Below are positions 45,261 through 57,600 of a stretch of DNA of 64,000 bases, piece after piece (the stretch's first letter is position 1; each line of letters starts with the position of its first letter). Position numbers and translations under genes: made by a program. The notes beneath the pieces are model-generated. The model was not told where the DNA came from. It worked only from the letters and a program-made list of their open reading frames with translations, and ran no database searches. The DNA is taken from positions 62,195,798-62,259,797 of the forward strand of contig NC_089591.1 in NCBI RefSeq assembly GCF_019320115.1, read 5' to 3'. This DNA is from Miscanthus floridulus. Taxonomy: Eukaryota > Streptophyta > Magnoliopsida > Poales > Poaceae.

Positions 45261-48200
45261 ATGTACAGGAACCAGTTTAGGTCGGATCGATTGAACGACC
45301 ACGCCACCACCGCGCGAAGGCCCGGCCGCGGAAGCGGCAGTAGCACGCATTGGGTCGTCTCCGGCGGCCGTGGAAGCACCGCTCCGGCTGCGCGGCCGCG
45401 ATCGCCGCCCTACCGGAGGTGAGACGCGTGTTTACTGTTTCTTCATCGTGATGGCGCGTATATTGATTGTTATGATGTTTACATTTTTGTTGTGCCAATT
45501 GCATATTTGCATCTATTTGCAGCGGGAGGCCCGGGAGCGTGCAGCAGCAGTACAGGCCGAGGTCGCCGGCGGGTGCGCCAACCCAGGGGAATGCCACTGG
45601 CTGCTGTCCTCCTTGTGGGAGTGCTGCCGCTGCTGAGCATACGGGACCAGTGAACCAAGGTGCAAATGCGTGTGCTGTGTGAACTTCCGTAGCCATCACT
45701 TTCACTTTCTTTGAGCGTACTTGCATGTTTGACGTGCACAGAAGAGTTTGTGGATGTGGATCATGCCATTATGTAGTGTTGCCACTGGAATTCTATTGTT
45801 TTCTTTTTTCTATATATAACCCTTAAGCATGACATTTTTTTTCTTTTGTGGTAAGTTTCTAGCAGATATTGATGAGATCAGAATGTTTAGAAACCGATTA
45901 CATTTATTTCTTGTTACCACTTAGCTAATATATATCACAGCATAAACTATCTTGCTAAAGCTTTCTTCTTAGCGAAACTGTCTGATGATCTCTCTTTCTT
46001 AGAGACTTTCGGATCACTGGATAATGTGAAACCTTTCAATGTTCCTGCTCAGAGTGATGTTTTGAGCTCAGTCTCTGCTGAAGGAACCTGGGCAGCAGAT
46101 TCCCCAACCCCAACACTACAGACAAAAGGTTCTTCTGCTTTGCAAGAATTTTGAGCTTAACGTGATAGCAGCAACAAGTCCTCTAGTTATATTTTAAATT
46201 GATTGTGATTGTAATATTGGATAAGATTACCTTCTGAATTCTGATGATGTTGGCCCACAGGATATTCATCCCCTCCATTTACTCTTCAGTTCGGAACTTT
46301 TAGCCCTGGAGTTATTAACAAGCAGGTATGGGATCCTTGTTCAACTATTTTTCTGTTGGCTTTTCAGTTTGCTACCCGCTAATGCTTCATGCTGATCTTC
46401 TCACAGGAAACTACTTCCTGCACATCCTCATCCCCTCCTGATCTGAACGGGAAGAAACATGAAAAGGTCTGCTCATTTCTCATGATTTATTTCACTAAAT
46501 GGATTTATTTGGAACACCTTTTTTTGTTGAAAATTTTGAACCATCCTTTTCGCTCATGCTATTGGATAATTTCCTTGATTCTAAATATCTTTTCAGTGCT
46601 TAGGTATGCGAACTCTCTAATCAAGTAAACCAAGATGCTTGGATGTGCAAAAATGGAGATAGAATTATTCAATAAAATAGAAATGATAAAATGCCATGCT
46701 TCTGCACATCATACCATGTCAAATGATGGTTGACTCTTTCTTCTGCACACCATAATGTATATGCTTGTATCCTGATGTAAATTATAATACATTTTTGTGG
46801 AGCCATTTAGTAATATGACTGCATCTTAATTTGGATCATCATGCTTCTCTAGTCTGCAAGTGAATTGAGATACCATATATCTTCCACTTTGCATTAACTT
46901 TGTGCTACTATTTTGCGCTTACCTATATAGACGTGACAATTTCAGGCCTGCCATGGATTACATTACAAGCCTAATACAGTTTCCTCATCTCCTATACAAG
47001 AGCTGCAAAAGCAGGAAGCAAGCGATGATTTGGTTATTGGTGGAGAAGCTGGCTTAATTGGCAAATATGAGAATGTTCATGTTCCTGAATTGCATGAAAC
47101 GCAGACAATGCTGAATTCTTTTCCTCCAACTAGCAAAGTTAGTACCTCAGTCAAACTCGCTCAGTTGCTTTACAACCTTTTATAAATTAATTAATTTATA
47201 TTAAATGGTCTACAGGTGTGCACAGATCCATGCAAGGTGTTGCTCAGAACTATGTCTTCCCCAACTCAACAGCAGTGTCAAAATCAAGAAGAAACAAAAA
47301 ACACTGTCAGTGCTAACCACACTGACACTGCATACAAATATCCTGCCACCAAGCCCAAGATAAGCGTGCAAATTCCAGCTTCCTATACTCCCAACATGGC
47401 ACCACCCCAATTTATGCTTCCAGTACCGGGGAGATCAATGCCTGTGGCTTTCCAGCAGAAACAACCTAAAGTGCCCATTGAATTCAGGGGCCCAGGTTTT
47501 CAAATGCAGTCTATTGGCTCCGTATCCAGCTCCTTGCCCGTGAAGATGGCTGTCCCTCTGGGTAATTCACCTCACATACAACCGATGTTTGTTCATGGTG
47601 CTCAGCCTCGTGCATTCCATCAGCAATCCTTCATTCACCACGGACAAGGCTTTGGATGTGCTCCTCCAGCTAATTGTCACCTTCCTCAGTTTGGCAACAT
47701 GAGAATTGCGCAAGAGTTATCTCAGCAGCATCCTAGAAGCGGTGATGAACAGAAGAGAACTATCAAGATAACACATCCAGAGACACACGAAGAACTGATG
47801 CTGGATAGACGTGGGCATTCCTTTATAGGTGTTCCTGCTTCTGGGCAGATGCCTTTAAACAATATAAACCAGCTACCTCACTCTGTTCAAACATTTTCTC
47901 CACTTCAGAAAGTGTATTATCCTAGACCAGGCACGTACAATTCAGCACCTATCTATCTTCCCAACTCCACTGCTGTCCCTCCTGCAAGTAGGCAAATTTC
48001 CTCCAAAATTCAACCCCCGATGCATGGTTTTGATTCCACTAACAGCAACCAACCAATTACTTCCATCAGACCTCCTATGCCGACATCTTGGCTTGATGCT
48101 ACTTCCAGGCCATTGACAAATTTGCATACTGCTTCCGAAATCTCAAATTTCAAAGGGATGCTTCCATCAAACTTACCTGCTCCAGTTCATGTTGAGCTAA

Positions 48201-51200
48201 AGCCGCCTATTACACTCCCTGCTGAAAAGAATAGTGAATCTACCATATCAAATCAGCAAAATTATCGCAAAATTGGGCTGGAAATGTCTCCTGAACCTGT
48301 AAATTTAGTTTATGAAGGAAATAACAAAGATTCTGTTGCAACTTGTGATATAAGTTGTAATTTAATATCTCAAGCAGTTTCAACCCAGCAGACACAGACT
48401 CAACCAGCTTCAGTTGATCACGACACACCAGTTGTAGGCCCTCAAACTATCTTAACCAGTAACCTGCCTTTGGGATCTACTGCATCTACTAAATCTTCAG
48501 TAAAAGCAAGACCTATTGAGGTGGAAGAATCGTTAGTGGTTCCAACAACTTTATCGTCCCATGCAAAACTCGAGTCATCGCATACTGAGGCTTCTGGCAG
48601 AACTGCTAGTGTCATTTTGACTGCAACTTCATTAGTTTCCAATATTGATGGGACGTCACCGACTAGCAGGAACTATAAATATCATGGCAATAGCATTTTG
48701 GGGAAGCCTCCATTAATTTATGCACAAGAAATGGTTCCACCAAAGTTTGCGGGGTCTAATACATCCACAGAAGGTCTTGGAAAGGCAAAGGTGAATCCAG
48801 TTCCCTTCCAAGAAAAGTTTTCTTCTGAACTTAATGGTTTAGTTCCATTGCAAAACCATGACTTCATGATAGAAGAACGTGTTCCAAACGAAAAAGGGTT
48901 GTGCTCAGAGTCAAAGAAAGAACAAGTAGATGCGACCACGCCAGGTACTGCCTTTGGATTGGAGGATGACACTAGTGTTGCTAAATCTGGAAGATTTCAT
49001 GCATGTCACCAGTCAGTTGATTGGCATTCTTCCATATACGTTGGTGATATCCAAACGTCAAATGACAGTCAGCAACATTCATCGGATGCAGAAATCATAA
49101 CATCTCAATCAGAGAACAAGAAGAATAACGGTAGAGTAGACTCTGCAAGGGATGTCAAGAATGCAGCCCCTATTTCTACTTCAGCTATCTCCCAGAGGAA
49201 AACGGAACAAGAGAGGATTGATTCAGAAATATCTAATCCTTGCTCCACGACTGCTGCTTCAGTTGTGCAAACAAAAAAAGTTGTTTTGGAGTCAACAAAG
49301 ACCAAAAGTATCAATGGACGAAGAAGAAAACGAAAGGAGACACTTCCTAAGGGTAGAGGACAGAAGTATTATGATCTTGATAGTGCACCCAGTTCGCTCA
49401 ATGAGAATGTCGAGAGTTTTGTTACTTCAGAGGATGTTCAGTGTTCCTTGACAACTGACTTAAAGCTGAATTGTACATGGGATGCTGAAAAGGACAATTC
49501 AACTGGTGGGAATGATTGCCAGAACAGAAGTGACTCGTTCAGCTGGGAAGATACAGCAGAAAACTCTGCTGACAAGTTGAAAGTGTTTGGGGGTACCCAT
49601 TCTAAAAGTGGAGCAGAAGTAAACAAAGATAAATCTGAGTTTGACCGTCAAAAGTATTCCCGGGATTTTCTTTTAACATTTGCACAAAGCTGCATTGAAT
49701 TTCCTGCAGGTTTCATGATTGGATTTGATATTTCCGAAGCAGTAATGAGTGTACATGTTGGTACTCCATTTATAGACAATACTCAACTTAATCCAAACCA
49801 TGCAAGGATAAAAGATCGAGGTTCCCGAGCTAACCGTCATATGGCTGGTAAATTTTATGATGATAAGTGGAGAAAACAGTTTTGTTCTCCTGTTTCTGGA
49901 CGTAACCTGCCTTCTGACAATGTTCATCAACCTGCCTTTTCTAATTGGGATGCAGTACAGCATGTTGGGAATGGATCTGTAAGAAGTCTATCACAAAGCC
50001 AGCCATTCAGTCAATATAGTGGTGAGATGCTCTCCAGAGCTATGAAAGAAGTAGTATCTCAGCGCAGCATGTCACGTGGCTCTGTTGATGAGAGGTGGAA
50101 ACATAGAACTAATGCTCAGGGTATTTCATTTTCATCACCTTCTCAAGTATCTATGCTAGTTATGCACAAAGCTGAGAAAAAATATGAAATAGGTAAGGTG
50201 TCTGATGAGGAAGGGTCAAAACAAAGGCAGCTGAAAGCTATTCTGAATAAGTTAACCCCCCAAAATTTTGAAAAACTTTTTGCGCAGGTCAAGGAGTTGA
50301 ATGTTGATAATGTGGTCACACTTACTGGTGTCATATCTCAGATATTTGACAAAGCTTTGATGGAACCCACTTTTTGTGAGATGTATGCTAGTTTCTGTTT
50401 CCGGTTAGCTGGTGACCTACCGAACTTTGTCAAAGACGATGAGAAAATCACCTTCAAACGACTGCTTTTAAATAAATGCCAAGAAGAATTTGAAACAGGT
50501 GAAAGAGAGCAGGCTGAAGCAGATAAAGCAGAAGAAGAGGGTGGAGCGAAACAATCTGAAGGCGAGAGAGAGGAGAAACGGATTCGAGCACGGAGACGCA
50601 TGCTAGGAAATATTCGATTAATTGGGGAATTGTACAAAAAGAAAATGCTGACAGAGAGAATAATGCATGAATGCATAAATAAACTGCTAGGTGAGTATCA
50701 AAACCCAGATGAGGAAGATCTAGAGGCTCTGTGCAAATTGATGAGCACAATCGGGGAGATGATAGATCATCCCAGGGCAAAGGTAAATATGGATTTTTAT
50801 TTTGACCTTATACTGAAGCTGTCAGAAAATGTGAAGTTATCATCCCGTATAAGATTTATGCTGGAAGATGTGATTGACCTTAGAAAAAACAAGTGGAGGC
50901 AGAGAAGGAAAGTAGAAGGGCCAAAAAAGATAGAGGAGGTCCGCAGGGACGCAGTAAAACAGAAGTTTGGCCAATCAACTAGGTTTGGCTCTTCTCCTAA
51001 TTATAACTCATCTGTTACTTGCATTAACTCTGGGTTAAGACCAGGGCCTCCAGATAGCACACGTGGATCTTCTGCCTTGGCTTCTCGTGGATCTTCTAAA
51101 GTTCGTGCATATGGATCCCAGAATGTTAATCTAGATGCTAGATATCAACCTTCAAATAGAGTTTTGCCTGTTCCACTCCATCAAAAGCATGCTGATAGAT

Positions 51201-53621
51201 CCATTCGCCTTGGTCCTCAAGGTGACTTAGGAAGAGGAATGTCGCTTTGTGGGAAGCAACCAGTTTCAAATGACATTTTGCCAGAAGTTCCTTTAAATGC
51301 TCATCATGGTCAGACATCAGAAAACTCAAGAGACAGTTCATTTACAGGAGTGACAAGTAATCCAACAAGCTTCAGAGCCAGTAATACATCCTGGGGAATG
51401 GCGGATCTTTCTTCGCCAGTACCGTCAACTATAGGTCAAACGCATACATCCTCCACAGTCAGAAAGGAGATGTGTGCTCAAAAGCAGACATTCCCTGAAG
51501 AGGTTCTTCAAGAGAAATCGATACTAACCATAAAAGAATTTTACAGGTAAGTTCCCATCTGTCATGCTTTATTTGATATTCTGCTAATGCTATATTTGTG
51601 TGTTTCTCATTTATTACGAAATATATGCTGAGAGATAGGTGTCTATTATTAGCACTTTAGGATGTTTTATTTAAAAGTATTTCCCTAAGCTATCAAATTT
51701 GATTAATCAGCTATTTTGTAGGGTAAAGTCCATTTTAAGCCCTTCAATTGTCGTGCAATTCCAATTTGTAACCTCCAAATTTATTTCCCTCCATTCCAAA
51801 TTATAGTTCACTTTAGTTTTGGCCCCTAAGTCAAACCTCTCTAGTTTTGATCAAGTTTACAGAAAAATGCATCAACATCTATAGCATTGGATTAGTTTCA
51901 TTAAATTATCCATGAAATATGACTTGACAGTGCATTTATTTGAACTTGTAGATGTTGATATATGTTTCAAAAAACTTAGTCAAACGAGAGATGTTTGACT
52001 TAGGACAAAACTACAATGAACTATAATTTGAAATGGATGGAGTACTAGACAACTTACACCCTTGAACTATTAATCGAACACAGTACACCCCTTCACTGGC
52101 GGGAAGGCGGTTTTCATCCAACATGTCAGACGCATTGCAGTGGCTTTGCCACATGGACTTATTTTAGGATGATTCAACAGGCCAATCAGCATAAATAAAT
52201 AAGCCAAGTAACAGTGAAACTGAAAGAGGTAGAATATGAAATGTAATTGAGGCCTCCTCGCATTGCACAGGCGAGGGTAAGGCTTGCCACTAACACCCTT
52301 CCCCAGACCCCGCACAGAGCGGGAGCTCTCTGCACTGGGTACGCCCGCCTTCTGTTAGAGCTCACCATATGTTTTTCTTAAAACTTATTTCATGATACTG
52401 CTAACTTACTGTTGAATCAATTAACCTAAAACGGGATTATGGGGTGAAAGCAGTGCCACCGTAGTTCAAGGGTGTAAATTGTCTGGTTTTGAAATCAAAG
52501 GTTGAAAATCAAATTCCAACGATTGTTGAAGGGTGCAAAATGGACTTTACCTTTTTTTAATCCACAGATGGTACAAGTGAATCCCATGTAATTATGGGCC
52601 CATTTTAGGAAAAGAAAACTATGAACTTACATTGTATGGTGTCCAGAATGTTTTGTTTATATTAATCCTTTGATAGCTACATCTTTAATTGGGTAAAGAA
52701 TCTAATCTGCTACTATGATTTTATAAGAAAGAAAAGGTCTGCTTTTTTGTGTTATCTTTGTTGGTGATTCTTTCCAGTCATAGGTAGCCTTCTTTTATTA
52801 TAGCATATGTTCATATACAAGCATAAATTTTGCTTCTCAGAATGAATTTGTGTATAGTGTAACTCAAACAGACTATAAGTAAAGAGTTATGCATGGTACT
52901 GCCTACTAGCATGTTTGATATTTCTGGGAAGCTGATTAACAGAGGGGAGCAAACATGGAACCTCTACTTAGTTGCAGGTTGCCATATTCTTAGTGTTACA
53001 CTGACATAATATTTGGTGCTCCCAGTGCTAAGGATGAGAAGGAGGTCGCTCTGTGCATGAAAGAACTGAATGCTCCCAGCTTCTATCCTTCCCTTGTGTC
53101 ACTTTGGATCACTGACTCGTTTGAAAGAAAAGACCTGGAAAGAGAACTCTTGGCCAAGCTTTTGGTGCACTTGTGCGCAGCTCAAGAGCATTTGCTGAGC
53201 CAGAGGCAGCTACTCCAGGGGTATGGTCCATTTGCACATAACAGAGCTTCTTTCTATAGTTGGTGACTTGGTTTCAAAACCCCCACTGACCATCTGCCTT
53301 CTTTGCCAAATTGCCAGGTTTCAACATGTTATATCTACCTTGGAGGATGCCGTGACCGATGCGCCGAAAGCGACCAAGTTCCTGGGCCAAATACTTGCCA
53401 GAGTCATACTGGAAAACGGGATCTCGCTGACGGAGGTAGGAGGACTGCTGCAGGAGAGGGATGGCAGGGAAGAGCCAGCAGGACATCATGCCCTGGACGA
53501 CAGCCTCGCATCCGAGGTTCTGGGGAGCATGCTGGAGTCCATCAGAGTGGAGAGGGGCGACAACGCCGTGGACGAAATCCGCGCAAAATCCAACCTGCAG
53601 CGGCCCGGGGTGTGCGTCTGA
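45261..53621 (+). CDS. eIF4G: Eukaryotic translation initiation factor 4G, complete gene
   Basis: Nine coding exons keep one frame: 45261-45418, 45523-45659, 46003-46128, 46261-46325, 46407-46466, 46946-47137, 47216-51546, 53026-53220 and 53318-53621. They give 1855 aa, near the length of cereal eIF4G. The start ATG opens MYRNQFRSDR, like cereal homologues. The long N-terminal half is Pro/Ser/Gln-rich and probably disordered. The eIF4E-binding motif YSRDFLL is at about residues 1060-1066. The MIF4G domain, which binds eIF4A and eIF3, spans about 1250-1475 (LKAILNKLTPQNFEKLFAQV to the end of LEDVIDLRKNKW). An MA3 domain covers the C-terminus from about 1680 (IKEFYSAKDEKEVALCMKEL). The protein scaffolds the cap-binding eIF4F complex in the cytosol. 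In rice, eIF4G variants determine resistance to a plant virus, which is family knowledge. All splice sites are GT/AG. The 1479-bp intron 7 holds nested transposons. Confidence 0.95.
51721..52551. mobile_element. Mutator-like element in eIF4G intron 7
   Basis: GGGTAAAGTCCATTTT at the left and, reversed, GGTAAAGTCCATTTTGCACC at the right form terminal repeats of the same type as the element at 43358-44407. Flanks TATTTTGTA and TTTTTTTAA agree at 6 of 9 positions, so the target duplication is decayed or the end is off by a base. A Stowaway MITE is nested inside. No coding sequence of its own is evident. Confidence 0.72.
51786..52042. mobile_element. Stowaway-type MITE nested in the intronic element
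   Basis: The left end TCCCTCCATTCCAAATTATA and, reversed, the right end CTCCATCCATTTCAAATTAT are inverted repeats, with TA after the right end. The interior has symmetric GTCAAAC blocks. It interrupts the outer element, so it arrived later. Confidence 0.82.
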
Positions 53622-53974
53622 CGCCTGATCAGGGGATTCAGGGTAGGAAGCAGGGTGCCTAGATTGCTAGGTGTTGCTTTTGGTAGGTTGTCGGGATCCT
53701 AACCTTAGAAAGAAAGGTAAGGTTAGATGAGATTTTGCTGGTCTTTTGTTTTCCTTGTGTTACAACTACTGTTGCAGAACTTGTTGAATTTCCTGTCCTG
53801 GCTAGGTATGTTGGCTGCCTTTTAAATCTGCGTCATGTTGGTTTCGTGTTTCATTGATGATTTGTGCCGTTGGTGTTGTGTGTTGCTTTCTCCCATGTCT
53901 GATACCTCTGGTGTCTGCTTCGAAGATGATGTCTTCACCGACTCGGTCATAGGCTCACAGGGGGGGAAACCTAA
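53622..53974 (+). other. eIF4G 3' untranslated region
   Basis: AT-rich sequence downstream of the TGA at 53619-53621 that must contain the 3'UTR and polyadenylation region. No canonical AATAAA was identified, and the end is unknown. Confidence 0.5.
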
Positions 53975-54077
53975 GCGCCCCTTTGGAATACAGGTGTAGA
54001 AAAAAATCATAGGAATCAGTTCATTTTCACGGAAAAAACACACAAAACTGAAAAAATCCGGCGTTCCAAAGGGAGGC
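53975..54077. mobile_element. Short Tourist-type MITE between the convergent genes
   Basis: TAA lies on both sides (53972-53974 and 54078-54080). The ends are GCGCCCCTTTGGAATAC and, reversed, GCCTCCCTTTGGAACGC. The 103-bp unit sits between the eIF4G and CK2-beta 3' ends. The rest of 54081-54608 has no gene and presumably includes the CK2-beta 3'UTR. Confidence 0.75.
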
Positions 54078-54608
54078 TAAGACACTCTCCACAGTTTCAC
54101 AATGCCACTTCGAAGATGGGCTTCAAAAAATTGCACTCTTATAGACAGAAGATTGAATAGCATGCCATCATCACATTTGACAATCTATGTAAAAAAGGCG
54201 CACAATGACAATCAGAGTTAAGAAATATGAACCGTGGTCATATTGATGCTACCATCATTTTTTTACGTGGCAACTATCACAGCAGCGGGAGAATAATAGA
54301 ATATAGGTGACAACGACATCACACGCGTTGCCCTCTTTAACTGCGAAATTAAAAATACAATAACTTTTTTTTGAAAAAATATGGATGTTTAAAAAAAACA
54401 CATATACGAAACCATTAGAACCACAGTACATAAGATCGTGAAAAAATATGGAATGATTGACTAGGCTAAACAAACCACAAGCATCAAATCAGAATGTCCG
54501 GCCAGAGCAAGAAACCAGACTAGGGAGGTCAGCCGGGGGCCAGGGCCATGGACAGACATAAACCAGCAGACGCAGATGAACCTTTTACACATTCAACCTT
54601 CAAATTTG

Positions 54609-57600
54609 TCATGGCTTATGAATTTTGAACCCAAATACCCTGGGAACGTATTGCTGCAACGGCTTCTGAGGCTTCAAATGCGGGTATGTCATCAGGAACA
54701 AGTGGGGGAATGTTGTCCCAAAGTAAGTCCCGTCGATGTCTACATGACAAGTCAAGGGTAGTGTACAATGGCCTATGTTCCAAAGCATGAAACACAATTC
54801 TTACAACGCTACAGAAGAAAAACAAACATTTTTTCCTGTCAGCCCAAAAACCATTCTTACAATGTATTATGGCATTTCATATTTCCCTCAAAAAAATATA
54901 TGCCATTTCGTTTGTTCACAACTTTTGCATCCATGTTATACAGTGTTCTGAACCATAGTAAAAGTTTTTGGGATGAATTAGCTTGATGTACAAGTAAAAC
55001 ATTGACTACCAAGAGTAAGTTTAGCATGTCGTAGGCTCAGAGCAATGTGGAAACTTGAATGTATGTTCTTTTCCTAAAAAATTGCACATGAACCCAACAA
55101 CATTTGCTTTAATGAAGTGAATAGTATTGCAGGCTATCAGTTTGGGTATCCTATAAAAAACACATTCTAGGCTTCTAGCCAAGTGCTGCAATGTGGAAGG
55201 CACAAGTAAATGAAGTGTAATTACACAGCCCTAACCCCTAAGCTCGGAGGCATGTCAGCAGCTTGCAATGTCAATTATCTATTGACATAGAGATCACATG
55301 ATGGTAAATATTTTCAGCAACCATTAGAGTAAGACAGCAAACTTAAACAGAAATGAAAGGATACTGCTTAGATATTTGGATCTTGGAGTGTAGATATCTT
55401 CACATCTAGGGCAGTAAATCTTCACCATACTCGAACGAGGAACATCCGACTGCCCAACAGGAAGACATGGTTGGCCGCTGCAATTCACTCGAGGGCATCT
55501 ACTGAAATCAACGCTCTTGTACTTATCCAGCTGCACAAACATCAAATGTGATAATATACAAATTCATAAAAATAATAATCTATCCATCAGAAACAATTTG
55601 AGAAAGTTTACCATTGCAGACAGCCCTTTACTTGTAATAATATACCGAACATGAATCAATCCATAGAGCATCTCAGCAGCTGATTCAATGAGTTCATTTT
55701 GCTCTTCAGTGAACATATCACCTGTGTAATTGTACAAGCCTTATTGGAAAAGGTGTTGTGTCATACAATAATTTAGCTTCCTTTTAGCAATAATAACATC
55801 TATTGCAAATAGTACAGACTACAGACACACTATTCCAGTATCCTAGCTGACAGTTGGGGATCCTTGGTTTGAGGAACCACCTCATCCTAGCTTACACTTG
55901 ACTGGTCCATCATTAGTTCATCAAAAGAAAGAATTTTGGTGGTGCGACTCCATCCTTCATGCTTATACTAATTACAGTAAAATCCACTGGTGGTCCTCAA
56001 AACTTGCCCAGTAAACCATCAGGTCCATGAACTTGCAGATTGCATAAGCAATTAAGCATATATACCTAAACTTACTAAACAATGTCATCTAGGTCTAAAT
56101 CCCCTTAGAGACACTGGGGCATACCTAGATGGCACGCCGACCACCGTGATATGAAACATGTGCTCCATCACATGCCTAGTTAGCTCCAACGGAGTCCATC
56201 ACACGTCAATGATAAGTGGCTGCCCAGCGGCCATCACCGTGGCTTAGGGAGATCAGGGGTCCTGTGGGCGAAGGTGAACTCCACCAAGGGGTTTGCTTTT
56301 TGGTCAGTGGTGATATGGCATGGTTAGGTACTACCATAGTAGATGTCGAGAAGAATATGGGCCCACGCACTCATGGTGACCACTGACCAGTGAGGGGTGG
56401 AAATGGACCCCTCCCTCTCGGAGCAGATCAGGCATGTGAATGAAGCACACACTTTTTTCACGAACAAGACCATCTTGGCCTGTTTTTCATTAAGAGGGAA
56501 GAAGCACACACTTCTGTATCACAGTGGCATGCCACATATTATTTAAGTTTTAGCATCTTGTATGGGATTCGGACATAGATGACACAGCTTATTAAGTTTA
56601 GGGATGTGAATATGCAATATATAAGTTCATGGAACACTTATTAGTAAGTTTAGGATGGGTTTTTGCAATCTGCAAGTTCATGGACAAATTTGAGGGCCAG
56701 CAGTGGATTTTACTCGACTAATCATTACTCCTCCCTCCATTTCAAATTATAAGACGTTTTGGCTTTTTTTAGATACGTAGTTTCTGCTATGCACTTACAT
56801 ATACACTAAATCTAGATATATAGCAAAAGCAAAGTATCTAGAAAAGCCAAAACGTCTTATAATTTGGAACGGATGGAGTAGGTTGCAAGGGATGAGGCGG
56901 TGACAGATCAGCCCAGTCCATTCCACAAAAAAAACAAAAATGTGAGAAGACGATGGACTACTCCATTCATCAAACCAAACTACCTCTTAATTCTAAATTG
57001 ATAAGCTTCATTCTAACATTTTTTCTATCGTGCAGAAAAAAATAGAAGACATTATAATGCTTTACACAAGTTTTAGGGGCATGCATATTAGTGCTGCTTC
57101 TGTGGTTCAGCTACTCCTCTATACAAGTGTTGTTACATATGCACCTAGAATTTATGGTCAAATGTCATGCAGATGCGGGGACATACAGTGTTATGTGACT
57201 ATATAACACCATATTACAGTTCCAAACTTCTACATCTTATTTCATCCACTCAGTCGGGATGTGAAACTCAATATACCCTAACTGAAAACAAGACAACTAG
57301 GAACGTAAATCGTTACTAATATTAATAAGAGTGATCTGTTCCTTAATTCCTTGTAGTGGGTCCAAGGTGATTGCAGAAGAGTTTACATGAAATATATTGG
57401 TTCCTATCATCCTATGATACAACAACTGGAATAGTTTTCATTTAAAAGAACAATCTGGTCTCCAATCCCTAACAGTCTGTTCCAGCATCTTGCACAACTT
57501 CATGCCACTTCAAATATAATAAAGCTACCAAATCTGAGACTGGTTACAGCTGGTGGAAAAACAGTATGAGCCCTCCAACCATGTTCTATCTAAATTGAAT

